Below are positions 33,995 to 47,050 of a stretch of DNA of 64,000 nt, in pieces; the first letter of the stretch is position 1; every line of letters begins with the position of its first letter. A program made the translations under genes and the position numbers. The notes beneath the pieces were generated by a model that was not told the DNA's origin, ran no database searches, and saw nothing but the letters and a program-made list of their open reading frames with translations. Location: contig OY755045.1 in NCBI GenBank assembly GCA_963576565.1, positions 2,417,477 through 2,481,476 of the forward strand, written 5' to 3'. Source of the DNA: Aspidapion aeneum. Its lineage: Eukaryota; Arthropoda; Insecta; Coleoptera; Brentidae.

Positions 33995-34654
33995 CTCTTT
34001 AAAGAATGATGTTTGCCTCCGTTCAGAGCCATCTTGGGTTTTCCCCGCTCACTGATGCTCGTAGGCGTCATGGAACTCTGACTCGCATTCCCACTCGCAT
34101 ACCCACTCGCCGTAGTCGTGACGTCACTCGCGAAACTACTTACACTCGTTTCTTTACTTATGGGAGTCGTAATCGATTTGCTTTGAGTTTGGATGCCATT
34201 TTGGTGCCCATTTTGACCACCGTTTACTAATTCTACACCTCCATCACTTTTTAATTGTCCATTTGAACCCCTGTTTACCACATTTTCACTTCCACTACCA
34301 GTCAAACTTTTAATCTGTCCTCCTAAAACCGTTTTGTGTCCATTCACACCTCCCGATTGTCCTCCAGGATGTATATTTCGTCCCCCGGGAGACCCAAGAT
34401 GTCCACCGTTCCCCAGACTTAACTGGAGATGGCTTTTCGGAGGAGTAGGTGGTGGTTTGTCGATTTTGTCCTCCACAGGAAGCATATAGGACAACATCTT
34501 TGAAGGAGGATGTGTTTCTTGGAAGTGTTATAAAGGTGGTGGAGAGGAGGGGAGTATGTGGAGACTATGGGAGTGAATTGAGGTGGATAGATGTCATTTT
34601 TAAAGGGGAGTGCGGGTTCGGTTCCTGATGGTGTAGAACGGTTGTTTCGAGGAT
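33995..34654 (-). CDS. Internal coding exon of an unidentified host gene
   Basis: On the minus strand a pyrimidine-rich tract and AG (34655-34656) precede the exon, and AAAGAG|GTGAGT (donor GT at 33993-33994) follows it; both match splice consensus. The sequence is distinctly richer in GC and CpG than its surroundings. The first part reads DPRNNRSTPSGTEPALPFKN and FTPIVSTYSPPLHHLYNTS; the second reads MLSYMLPVEDKIDKPPPTPP and then a Gly/Asn/Ser-rich tail (ASGYASGNASQSSMTP, KPKMALNGGKHHSLKR). The two parts lie in different frames, joined near 34525, so a one-base indel (sequencing error or mutation) is likely. A proline-rich PPPTPP motif suggests a cytoplasmic interaction region. I do not recognise the protein; other exons are not identified. 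Confidence 0.6.
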
Positions 34655-35209
34655 CTAAAAAAAAAATTAAATTGTTAGTTATTTTAAAATTATATATCAT
34701 AGCAAAAACATTTCATGTAAAAAAAAAGTGTAGTACGCGAAAATGATATTCCGTAAAAAGAATTGAGATAAAAGTAAAGCCAAGTTCTCCAATAAAAATT
34801 TCAAAATGAAAGGTTCTTACTAGTTTAGAAATGTTTTTTTAACTTGGCAATTTAAAATTCAGAAAAAATCTGTAGGACTTCGTTTACTTAAATTTGACCT
34901 TATCGTGTCTGTAACAAAAAAGTCAAAAGGGAGGTAAAAAAAAAACAGTAAAACAAGAAAGTTACTTAAAGCTTTTAGTCAGAATTTTAGGGAGCAACAC
35001 CCTGCCTACGTGTTTTTTCATAATGGAGACGGATGAGGGAAGACAATATGGCAGTGACGTAGTGTAGTTTCCTTTAAATTATTTTTTTTGTTTTTAATAA
35101 ATTTACTAAAATAACTGTACAGTCTTAGAATAATCATTTTCAGCTTCAAATGTAATCCGCTAACTTACACCTTTGTTTACTTCATAAGTCCTCGGTTTAC
35201 GTTTGATAC
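34655..35209. other. Probable intron with repeat fragments
   Basis: 34723-34860 matches the left half of the family F repeat at 55976-56293 (gtacgcgaaaatgat, gagataaaagtaaagccaa). From about 35030 the left part of a family C palindromic repeat leads to the hAT insertion site tttgatac (35202-35209). No other exon is recognised. Confidence 0.5.
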
Positions 35210-36401
35210 CATTGGCGTAGCTAGGGGGGGGGCAGGGGGCCTGGCTCTCCCTGAAGTCCCTCAGGCCCCCCCTAAGATATTTTAGGCCTCCCCTACCGAC
35301 TATTAGTAAAAGAACATGACGCTGAAAATACATACTTTTCTATTATTATTCGGGAAATATTCAAATAAAATAGGTGCATTAAAATTTAAAATCATTCAGA
35401 TAATGTTTACATTTCAGGAAGAAGCCCTTGTCTTGCGGAATTAGGCTTTTTCTCTTTAAATTATCGGTAACTTTTCTGCACTTATGCAATTTCCCGAAAA
35501 TATTTTTTAAATTTAAACATAATTATGCATATTGAATATTTCATACATATTGGCGACATCTTGTAAAATATTATAGAAGTGTAAGTTAAATTTCGCATTT
35601 AATAAAGACAGCGACCTTTGCCCCTCTGTTTCCGAAATCGGGTTGTAGATGCCGTAAGGTTATAAAAGACCTTTTTAAACTGTTTTTCTAAAATAAATAT
35701 AATAATCTTTTTAGTTTTTTTGAGGTTAGCGTTTAGTGTCTTATGAAAATTTTCCGATTTTGGTGACAATTTCATAACCATTTTCATATTAAGTTTTCCC
35801 ACGTCGTTAAATGGAATAAATTCGTCGAGCAATACCGGGAAATTTTTAATATTAATACTTCTACTCTAAGAGCAGAAATGACCGTTTTAAAGAATTGTAT
35901 TTTTCGGTTAAATCAAACTGTTGGTCATGATTCTATCAAACAACATATAGCAGAAACAGCAAACCTCTACCAACTTTTTAAAGTTGCGAGTATTCTTCCA
36001 ATTTCAAGTGCAACTTGCGAGAGGTCTTTCTCTGCCATGAGGAGAGTTTTTAACTGGCTTAAAACAACTATGACTCAAGAGAGACACTCAGGTTTGTCAT
36101 TGTTATTCATAGAAAAAGATGTTGAGGTCGACTTAGACAGTGTGGTAGACGCTTTCAGTTGCGACGTAGAAAACTTTCTTTGTAGAATTGCTGAATTACA
36201 TACTTCCTGTGTATACATATAAATAAGTTGGTAAATGTATTATTAAATTTGTTATATTAAAATATTAGAACATTTAATGCACGTATTTTTTTTTTATTCA
36301 TTGCACACTTTGCACGACTCTTTAAAACCTATGTTTGCTTTTTGTTCAAGATAGACCGGGGCCACGGCCCCCCCTGAAAAGCAAGGCAAGCTACGCCAAT
36401 G
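35210..36401 (+). mobile_element. hAT transposon copy 1 (deleted)
   Basis: It starts cattggcgtagctag, ends agctacgccaatg, and is flanked by an exact 8-bp duplication tttgatac (35202-35209 and 36402-36409). G-rich and C-rich runs lie inside the ends. At 1192 bp it keeps only the 3' end of a transposase gene, so it is nonautonomous. The flanking family C repeat is seen without the insertion at 19809-19816. Confidence 0.95.
35878..36222 (+). pseudogene. hAT transposase C-terminal dimerisation domain
   Basis: The 114-codon frame encodes FKVASILPISSATCERSFSA (about residues 39-58) and MRRVFNWLKTTMTQERHSGL, then LLFIEKDVEVDLDSVVDAF. This is the hAT-family C-terminal dimerisation region (T-CERSFS-LRR-K..LRSTM..RL--LALL) as in ZMYM1-like and other hAT transposases. 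Full-length hAT transposases are several hundred residues; the zinc finger and RNase-H-like catalytic core are absent here. Upstream, an antisense frame (35599-35832) is open in both copies but without a recognised function. Confidence 0.85.
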
Positions 36402-36795
36402 TTTGATACTAAACGATCACATTCAGTTTGACTTGTATTTTAACTTTTGTGTAAGAAGAATAAAGCGGGCCAAAAAAAAAATAACGACAATACGTCTAGA
36501 AAATTATGGTTTATAAGGACTTACTAAAAAACAGTACGAAAATTGCCTTAATTTTAAAAAAATTCAGAAAATATTAGTTTGTCTCCCATATTTTTTTTAA
36601 AACTATTTCTGTCTTAATTTTTTTAATTTCAATTCTTAATTTTTTTAAGAATAATATAGTTTCGACGCCACTGGGTCTCAGACAGCATCCCATCAATTTC
36701 ATATCCATCATTGCTGGTGCTGTACGTATCATAATATCCTTTGGCTTCACTGGTTCATGGGTTTTAGAGCTTTAATAAAAGCTAAGGAAAAGTTA
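36402..36795. other. Right part of family C repeat and AT-rich sequence
   Basis: 36410-36580 continues the palindromic repeat (acgatcacattcagtttgac, acaatacgtctagaaaatt, aaaaaacagtacgaaaattg) that matches 19670-19815 in reverse. The rest, to 36795, shows nothing recognisable. Confidence 0.55.
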
Positions 36796-37017
36796 GGGAC
36801 TTATTGAAATAAAACCTGACCATATTTTAAAATCGACCCTATGGTGACAGATTTACATATAAAAAGCAGCTGCCCTCTTTCAAAATTCGGCCTTTGTGTA
36901 TTTAAAAACCGGATTTATTAGTGTCGGTATTTATTAAATGAAAGTTAGGGTCTGTATTATTAAATTTGGCTTTGGTATGTCAATTTTGAGAGGTCAGGTT
37001 TTATTCCAATAAGTCTC
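36796..37017. mobile_element. gggacttatt MITE, copy 2 (family G)
   Basis: The ends gggacttattgaaataaaac and gttttattccaataagtctc form terminal inverted repeats flanked by TA. Inside, aaaagcagctgccctctttc and ggctttggtatgtcaatttt match the copy at 49446-49723 in reverse orientation. No coding capacity. Confidence 0.8.
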
Positions 37018-37073
37018 TAATGAATTTTAAATTATTTCAAAAATATAGGGAAAAATAATATATCGGGTTGTCT

Positions 37074-38267
37074 GAAACCACCAGAAACAACTACTCCGAG
37101 GGAAAATACCCCTACCGGCATTGAATTATACTGATGGTTTGAGGCTTTCGTTGGGAACTTGTTAAAACTGTTTGGTTTTCACTTTCTCCAACGTCGATCA
37201 CGAGGATACGAATGATCCCCGTCTGGAACACGTCCTGATAGTCAGGAACAAGTGTTCCATGCCAATCCACAACCGGACCGGTTTCGACCTTTTGGGCCAT
37301 CATCAGGTGAATGTAGGCGATAGCTCCGTGTAGAGCATAAGTTGTGTGAAACCACCAGAAACAACTACTCCGAGGGAAAATATCCCTACCGGCTTGAATT
37401 ATACTGATGGTTTGAGGCTTTCGTTGGGAACTTGTTAAAACTGTTTGGTTTTCACTTTCTCCAACGTCGATCACGAGGATACGAATGATCCCCGTCTGGA
37501 ACACGTCCTGATAGTCAGGAACAAGTGTTCCATGCCAATCCACGACCGGACCGGTTTCGACCTTTTGGGCCATCCTCAGGTGAATATAGGCGATAGCTCC
37601 GTGTAGAGCATAAGTTGTGTGAAACCACCAGAAACAACTACTCCGAGGGAAAATACCCCTACCGGCATTGAATTAGACTGATGGTTTGAGGCTTTCGTTG
37701 GGAACTTGTCAAAACTGTTTGGTTTTCACTTTCTCCAACGTCGATCACGAGGATACGAATGATCCCCGTCTGGAACATATCCTGATAGTCAGGAACAAGT
37801 ATTCCATGCCAATCCACGACCGGACCGGTTTCGACCTTTTGGGCCATCCTCAGGTGAATGTAGGCGATAGCTCCGTGTAGAGCATAAGTTGTGTGAAACC
37901 ACCAGAAACAACTACTCCGAGGGAAAATACCCCTACCGGCATTGAATTATACTGATGGTTTGAGGTTTTCGTTGGGAACTTGTTAAAACTGTTTGGTTTT
38001 CACTTTCTCCAACGTCGATCACGAGGATACGAATGATCCCCGTCTGGAACACGTCCTGATAGTCAGGAACAAGTGTTCCATGCCAATCCACGACCGGACC
38101 GGTTTCGACCTTTTGGGCCATCCTCAGGTGAATGTAGGCGATAGCTCCGTGTAGAGCATAAGTTGTGTGAAACCACCAGAAACAACTACTCCGAGGGAAA
38201 ATACCCCTACGGGCATTTAATTATACTGATGGTTTGAGGCTTTCGTTGGGAACTTGTTAAAACTGTA
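37074..38267. repeat. Tandem array, 4.4 units of 274 bp
   Basis: gaaaccaccagaaac recurs at 37074, 37348, 37621, 37895 and 38169. Units contain gaggctttcgttgggaact, ccaacgtcgatcacgagg, gaacacgtcctgatagtc and cgaccggaccggtttcgacc. They are nearly identical. Minus-strand frames of up to 153 codons (VETGPVVDWHGTLVPDYQDV repeated) follow from the repeat and are not evidence of a gene, although one unit on its own looks unusually protein-like. Confidence 0.95.
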
Positions 38268-39752
38268 TATATCGGAAATGTTTTAACAACATATCGATTT
38301 GCTTTTTATTATAAAAAATAAAACTTTTAAGATGGCTTTTCAGCTACTGTCTTTTTTTTAAATTTATCAATAGCGCGAATATCTCAAAAATTAATCATAC
38401 ATCGTACATTTTTAAAAGGATAAAACTGCAAACAGAAATAAAAATAATGAAAAATTATATTTTTTTATTTATGTGCAGCATTTCTAATTTTATAAAACGG
38501 AAAAAATTATTTTCCAAAATTAATGGATGTCTAGTTATTAATATTAAATCTATTTTAGTTTAAATGCCAATTATATTGGTATTTTAAAATGAATTTAAAA
38601 CGATGTCTTGATTATGTGTTTTGTTTGACTTCAATGCTTGAAATATTGATTTTAATGTCCGAAGAAATGGGTCAGAAAAGATAAATATAGCTGCAAGACT
38701 TACAACTACCGGGTGTTAAAAAAATTAATTAATTCAAGCTTGCAATGGTTAAAAAAAAACAAAAAACATTTTATTTGTTTTATACATAGGTAGGGGAAAT
38801 CGGGGAAATCTAGGCCCTTGAGGTAAATAACCTTATCCACTAAATCAGATGAAAATGATCCTGTCCTTAAATTATGTAACGCTATAGGGGTGGAAGGGGG
38901 GGGGGGTCTGGCATTCCGTTATACTCAATGTTATTTAATATGTTTTTTCTTGAAAATGCATTATACGGGGGGAGGGGAGGTCAAAAATCCTGAATTTTTG
39001 CGTTACGTAATTTAAGGATGTTCCCTTACCTCAATTACTGAACTGATTATGGCATTATAAAAAATACAAAAATTAACCACTTCAATGAACAAAAACAATT
39101 TTTAAACAAAAGTAAAAAATGTCCAAAAGTTTTTATGTGGTTAGATTTTTATACATAGTTATTAAAAGAATTAGATTTTAATGTCCGAAGAAATGGGTCT
39201 GAAAAGATAAATATAGCTGCAAGACTTACAACTACCGGGTGTTAAAAAAATGAATTAATTCAGCTTTTGCAAATATTACACAATGGTTAAAAAAAAAGCA
39301 AAAAACATTTTAATTGTTTTATACATAGGTAGGGGAAATCGAGGAAATCCAGGCCCTTGAGGTAGTAGTAAGAGCCAAATAACCTTTTCCACTAAATCAG
39401 ATGAAAATGATAGGTAATCCTAATTACCCTCTTAGGGACTGTCCTTAAACTACGTAACGCTATAGGTCAGGAAGGGGGGGGGGGGGGGTTGGCCTTGCGT
39501 TATACTCAATGTTTTTTCTTGAAAATTCGTTACAAGGGGGGGAGGGGAGGTCAAAAATCCTGAATTTTTGCCTTACGTAATTTAAGGATGTTCCCTTACC
39601 TCCATTACTTAACTGACTGGCATTATAAAAAATACAAAAATTAACCACTTCAATGAACAAAAACAATTTTTAAACAACAGTAAAAAATGTCAAAAAGTTT
39701 TTATGTGGTTAGATTTTTATACTTAGTTATTAAAAGCATTACATTTGTTATA
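38268..39752. repeat. Two-copy direct duplication of about 530 bp
   Basis: The segment starting ttaatgtccgaagaaatggg at about 38655 recurs at 39178 and continues in parallel to about 39740 (gctgcaagacttacaac, ttatacataggtaggggaaa, ttttatgtggttagattttt). Each copy contains a small element with ends like ctgtccttaaactacgtaac and ttacgtaatttaaggatg around a G-run. The second copy holds extra bases (aggtaatcctaattaccctc). 38268-38650 is AT-rich without features. Confidence 0.75.
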
Positions 39753-41967
<2,215 letters not shown>

Positions 41968-42494
41968 TAGTATTTTATAGCTTAGTTTTTAGCCATCTAT
42001 AACATTTCTTTGCTTAATTATTAAATATTTAACTTAATTTTATTTTATTTAGGATTGTACTTTTAAATGTTTTAATAATAAATTAACTTTAAAGCTTTGA
42101 AACGTAGTAAGTAATTTGATATTCTTTATATAATAACCTGCTCTGTTTTCAACCCTTGTTTTTAGTAGGGCTTCTTTTTTTTTAATTCCTGCCTTCTAGC
42201 TGTTCACGTCCGGCTTACGTTTTTACGCATTTGATCAATAAAAAAATCACGTTTCAAAAAAAAAAAAAGATCTATTCATTTTTAGTTTATTATATAAGAT
42301 GTTCCGTAAAGCTTCGATTACCTACAAAGCTGCCGTTTTGTTTTTTTTTTTATAAATTTGCGACATTTACTTGCTTTGTTGGATATAACATTTCCTTACA
42401 GTTCAGAATAAACCCTAGGAATTTTGCATTTACACTTTTTGCAATCTATCATATAAAGAACATTAGATCTTGGTTAAAATATACGGTAGAATAC
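41968..42494. other. AT-rich sequence without recognised gene
   Basis: The plus-strand frame 42231-42500 shows only Phe/Lys-rich low complexity. No repeat is identified. Confidence 0.4.
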
Positions 42495-43285
42495 AAGTAA
42501 GTACACAGCATGGGAATACAACTTAACGATCGATTTACTATATACACACGACAGTTTGATAAAGAAGATATGGAGTGTATGATGAGAAAGTAAACGGAAG
42601 AATGCCAAAAGTGGGGGTTAACAGTGAACGTGGACAAGGCACAGTACTTATGTATTGGAAACGAATCAAATGAGTTAGAACTAGACAATGGACAAACAAT
42701 ATCTCCATGCAATGAGTATGTATACTTGGGTGTCACATCTGATAAGGCAGGAATAGACTGTAAAGAAACGAAAAAAAGAATAGTAAAAGCAAAAAAGGTT
42801 ATTGGATGTCTTTATAGTATTTTATGGAGCAGAGATATAAAAAATTATGTAAAATTTAAGTTATATGAAACAATGGTGAAAAGCATGCTGTTGTATGGAA
42901 TAAAGACTTGTTGCGTAACAGAAAAATACAAAACAAAAATGGAAAGTGTCCAAAAGGATGCAATAAGAAGATCAATAGGAATATCTAGAACAGATCGTAT
43001 AAGAAAGAATGGGAATCGAAGGAAGCATAACGGATAACATCACTAAAAGACAGCTGATATGGTACGCTCATGTACAACGGATAAACGACAAAAGATTACT
43101 AAAGTAGGCCCCAGAATGACAACCAATAGAGCTCAGAATAAGAGGGCGTCCTAAACTGGTATGGCAAAGATCAATGAGTCAAAAAAACCTAACAGAAGAT
43201 GATTGCCAGGATCGAAGGAGGGGGGGATAATAGGCGTCGGACATCGTAGAAAAACGTTCTAAACCGACATAGTAAAGTAAAATAT
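42495..43285 (+). mobile_element. LINE-A copy 3, reverse transcriptase 3' part
   Basis: The copy begins inside the RT palm (GIQLNDRF) with the FADD block deleted (from acgacagtttgat to aaagaagatatgg). The main frame 42624-43037 reads NVDKAQYLCIGNESNELELD, VYLGVTSDKAGIDCKETKKR, VKAKKVIGCLYSILWSRDIK and MVKSMLLYGIKTCCVTEKYK, the thumb region. Shifted frames continue as WYAHVQRINDKRLLK and the RGRPKLVWQRS-like tail. The copy ends at cgacatagtaaag near 43280. It is 5'-truncated, frameshifted and inactive. Confidence 0.85.
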
Positions 43286-43384
43286 AGGGAACCTGTACTT
43301 GAGAACATCCCTGATGTATCCATACGCATTTATTTTTTATACCACAATAAACAAATTCTATTCTATTCTATTCTATTCTATTCC
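43286..43384 (+). mobile_element. 3' tail of another retroelement with TTCTA repeat
   Basis: accacaataaacaaattcta leads into a TTCTA/attct pentamer tail at about 43353-43382. A polyadenylation-type AATAAA and a short simple tail suggest the 3' end of a LINE or SINE. The upstream part is not recognisable. Confidence 0.4.
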
Positions 43385-43461
43385 AGGCGTCTGCTACCCC
43401 TACTCATAAAAATAGACCTGCGCCATGGCCCCCTAAAAACTGGGGCTTGCTACGCCAATGC
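43385..43461. mobile_element. Right-end fragment of the hAT element
   Basis: tgcgccatggccccctaaaa and an end gcttgctacgccaatg match the right terminus of the hAT element at 36340-36401. No left end and no internal sequence are present. Confidence 0.5.
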
Positions 43462-44468
43462 AAATATTTATTTATTCAATGAATCTTTATTAGAGCAGAA
43501 TAAATTTTAGGGTTAACAATGACAAGGTGTGTCAGCACTCGTTCTGTCAATTGCTTGCATTGTAGTGCCCATAAATATAATAAAAAAATCTCAATAGAAA
43601 TTGCCATGTGAATTTTTTATTTGAAAGAATATAATCCGATTGTGAGCAAGAACGCACCACAAGCATTGACAGACATAAAATAAAAGATAAAACAAATACA
43701 AACTGTTAACTCGCGGATAGAAAAACGATAAATGCAATGGACTGTATAAATTAATTAATGATAGCGCGAGCAAACATAAATATATTGATATGAATTACGA
43801 AATAATCAAACGTCCATAGGTAAATTTACTTGTGTCACACAACGGTAATCAGACTCAAAGGCACTCACCAGTTTGCAGCCAATTTCTCCACTTCCAAGGA
43901 GCCCCTATCTGGATCTAATGATGTCACCACGTAGCTGAAGGGCTGAAGTTTCTAGTTCTATGCTTCAGTACACACAAATCGAGCACTTTCAGGTGTAGAT
44001 ATTTGAAATAGTTGGAGAACGAAATTAACACGCCATTTTCTCGAGGCGGTCGACAAGGATCTCTCTGGTTGTTGGTGCGCATGTCCAAATACGCGGAATA
44101 CGCTTTGTCCTTCATACAATTGTGTGTTTTTAAAAATATATATAAACAACCGCGAAATTTAGCGGGAGCTAACACAAACAATATAAAATAAATTGATCCA
44201 TGATGGATTTGAAAATGGTTAGGAATAACCCCCTTTAAGGCCAAACTTTAAGTGAGAGAAAATTAAAGTCTATAAATTCTTTTGGAAAGTGTCCGATATC
44301 TTTTATAAAAAAAAAGCGTATTTTGACGTCGATGAACGAAAAGCTATGTCTTCATTTTGGGGTCTATCAGCACCCCTGTCGGGGGTAGAAATAAAATAAA
44401 AATAATTTTTTATTTTTCAAATTTTGCTATTTCTAAACATCGTCCGCCATCTTTGATTGGTCATCATT
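43462..44468. other. AT-rich sequence with one unexplained frame
   Basis: A minus-strand frame (44244-43924) includes AYSAYLDMRTNNQRDPCRPP and RENGVLISFSNYFKYLHLKV, in a stretch richer in GC than its surroundings. I do not recognise it and see no splice or promoter context. It may be a repeat or a chance frame. The rest is AT-rich without features. Confidence 0.3.
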
Positions 44469-44743
44469 CAGTGGCGCACCCAGGAATGTGTCTTGGGGGG
44501 GGCCAGACAGCTACAAAGCGCGCCCTCAAAAAACTTGCGACCAAAAAAAAAAAAAAAAAAAAAAGGTCATCATGTCTTTTTGCAACTACGCCACTGCTTG
44601 GGGTTGGGGGGGGGCCGAAGCCTCCTGATGTCAAATTTTAAGGTATTTTTCGTGTTTTATCATCAAATTGTAGAAAATATATTAAAAAATCTAAGGCTTG
44701 GGGGGGGCCCGGGCCCCGGGGCCCCCCCCTGGGTGCGCCCATG
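44469..44743. mobile_element. hAT-like MITE, probably composite
   Basis: It begins cagtggcgcacccagg and ends gggtgcgcccatg. The flanks share catcatt (44462-44468 and 44744-44750). Inside are a ctacaaagcgcgccctcaaa plus cttgcgacc block next to an A-run of about 23 bases and a second cgaagcctcctgatgtc block, so two related elements may be nested. Confidence 0.75.
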
Positions 44744-45917
44744 CATCATTTGTTTAAGGAAAATTAGTGCCCCCAAACTATACCAATAAGTTGACTTGCC
44801 CATGGCCTAATAAATAAAATAGATATTTTCACTTTGTGGTTACAGATCGGTGAACTTTTTAATTGTTTTCATCCTGCTACTGCCGATCCCATTCTAGCAG
44901 AGACAGGAGCAAGATTTATTCCCCTTTTTGTTTACTTGGGTAGACTCATTTTCATTTAGATTGTATGGATTGTCTGTCTGTATGGCGCTTTATTGTTTCA
45001 GGATTATGTCAATAAATCTTAACGTAGATTGTGTTCAAATATTTAAATTTTGTTGCACTGAAAAATTGGAAAGATTTTTTAAATCTAGATTAAACTGTCT
45101 TTTTCATCAAAATATTATGTAATAATAACATGCTTTTTAACTAATTCGGCTCTCCTGATTCCAAATCTGCAATTAGTTTTGCTGTAGCTGTAACGGTTTT
45201 CGAGATAATGGAAAAAAACCATCAAAATGTGTCAAAAATAGGTCGTTTCCGGAGAGCTGTCAAATACGCGTCCATCGAGATATCCACGCATCATATTTTT
45301 TTTTACGTTATTCTGGCCGTTTCTGAACAAAATCTAAGTTATCTTAATGGACGGATTTTTTATGATTTATTTTTTAAAATCTGCATATTGGATTTTTTCA
45401 TTAAACATAATTCAAAAACTAAATGAGATATCAGAAAAATAGTTGCAGATTTGGATTCAGCGCAATCAAATTAGCTAAAAAACATACAACATTAAATATT
45501 AATATCAAGTTTTTTTAAATAATTTCTTTTAAATCGCATTTTTTAACAATTAATCCCACTTTCAAGTTGAGTTTTATCTGCCACTTTTAGTTTTTAAGAT
45601 ATTACATAAAGTAGATATTTTTTCTTTGAACATCAAACCAGAAGTATTTTTCTTATGGAATGACCTTATTTTTGTTTGATTTTTAAAATTAGCGTAAAAT
45701 TTCCTTTAAAATGACACACTTAACATTAAATTTTTTGCATTGTTTTTATATGTATTTATATTTTTTTAATAAAAGAAACAATATAAAATACAAATTTATG
45801 TAAAATTAAATTTTCATAAATAAAGAAGTTAGAGGCCCCTTTTCTAAATGCAGACTTTAAACAGACAAAACCACCCAATAGCATCGAATTTAGAACACCC
45901 TGTACGGTAGCCAGCAA
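44744..45917. other. AT-rich sequence without recognised gene
   Basis: No frame shows a known motif. Sentences of the type ttttaagatattac and tgagatatcag resemble the AT-rich arms of foldback elements, but I cannot define ends. A cctgtacgg motif near 45899 may be an old TA-element end. Confidence 0.4.
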
Positions 45918-47050
45918 AATGTGTTAACTTAAGACCCGTAAAAACGTCATTTAGCGAATTTTAAGGTAGGAAATCCCATAAGACCAAAATGGCCAAACTT
46001 TGAAAATTCATACTTCAAAAACTATATAGTCTATTAACAAAAGCACCGAGTTGCAGTATGGTGGGGCCATAGAGATAAATAAAAACGGCACCCTGACTTA
46101 AGATTCGAAAAAACGTCATTGAGCGAATTTTAGAGTAGGGAATCCCATAAGACCAAAATGGCCAAATTTTGAAAATTCATATTTAAAAAACTATATAGCC
46201 TATTAACAAAAACACCGAGTTGCAGTATGGTGGGGCCATAGAGATACATAAAAACGGCACCCTGACTTAAGATTCGAAAAAACGTCATTTAGCGAATTTT
46301 AGGGTAGAGAATCCCATAAGACCAAATTGGCCAAACTTTGAAAATTCATATTTTAAAAATTATATAGCTTATCAACAAAAGCACCGAGTTGCAGTATGGT
46401 GGGGCCATAGAGATACATAAAAACGACACCCTGACTTAAGATTCGAAAAAACGTCATTTAGCGAATTTTAGGGTAGGGAATCCCATAAGACCAAAATGGC
46501 CAAACTTTGAAAATTCATATTTTAAAAACTATATAGCTTATTGACAAAAGCACCGAGTTGCAGTATGGTGGGGTCATAGTGATACATAAAAACGACACCC
46601 TGACTTAAAATTCGAAAAAACGTCATTTAGCGAATTTTAGGGTAGGGAATCCCATAAGATCAAAATGGCCAAACTTTGAAAATTCATATTTTAAAAACTA
46701 TATAGTCTATTAACAAAAGCACCGAGTTGCAGTATGGTGGGGTCATAGTGATACATAAAAACGACACCCTGACTTAAAATTCGAAAAAACGTCATTTAGC
46801 GAATTTTAGGGTAGGGAATCCCATAAGATCAAAATGGCCAAACTTTGAAAATTCATATTTTAAAAACTATATAGCTTATCAACAAAAGCACCGAGTTGCA
46901 GTATGGTGAGGCCATAGAGATACATAAAAACGACACCCTGACTTAAGATTCAAAAAAACGTCATTTAGCGAATTTTAGGGTAGGGAATCCTATAAGACTA
47001 AAATAGCTTGAAAAATCATATTTTAAAAACTATATAGCTTATCAACAAAA
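45918..47050. repeat. Tandem array, 7 units of 169 bp
   Basis: cgtcat recurs at 45945, 46114, 46283, 46452, 46621, 46790 and 46959, exactly 169 apart. Each unit contains gcgaattttagggtaggg, aatcccataagacc, atggccaaactttg, aaaactatatag and gcaccgagttgcagtatggt. The outer units are more diverged than the inner ones. Not coding. Confidence 0.97.

Noticed and set aside
35210..36401. Host domesticated hAT gene
   Set aside because: Perfect target duplications, intact terminal repeats and a near-identical second copy show an ordinary young deleted transposon.
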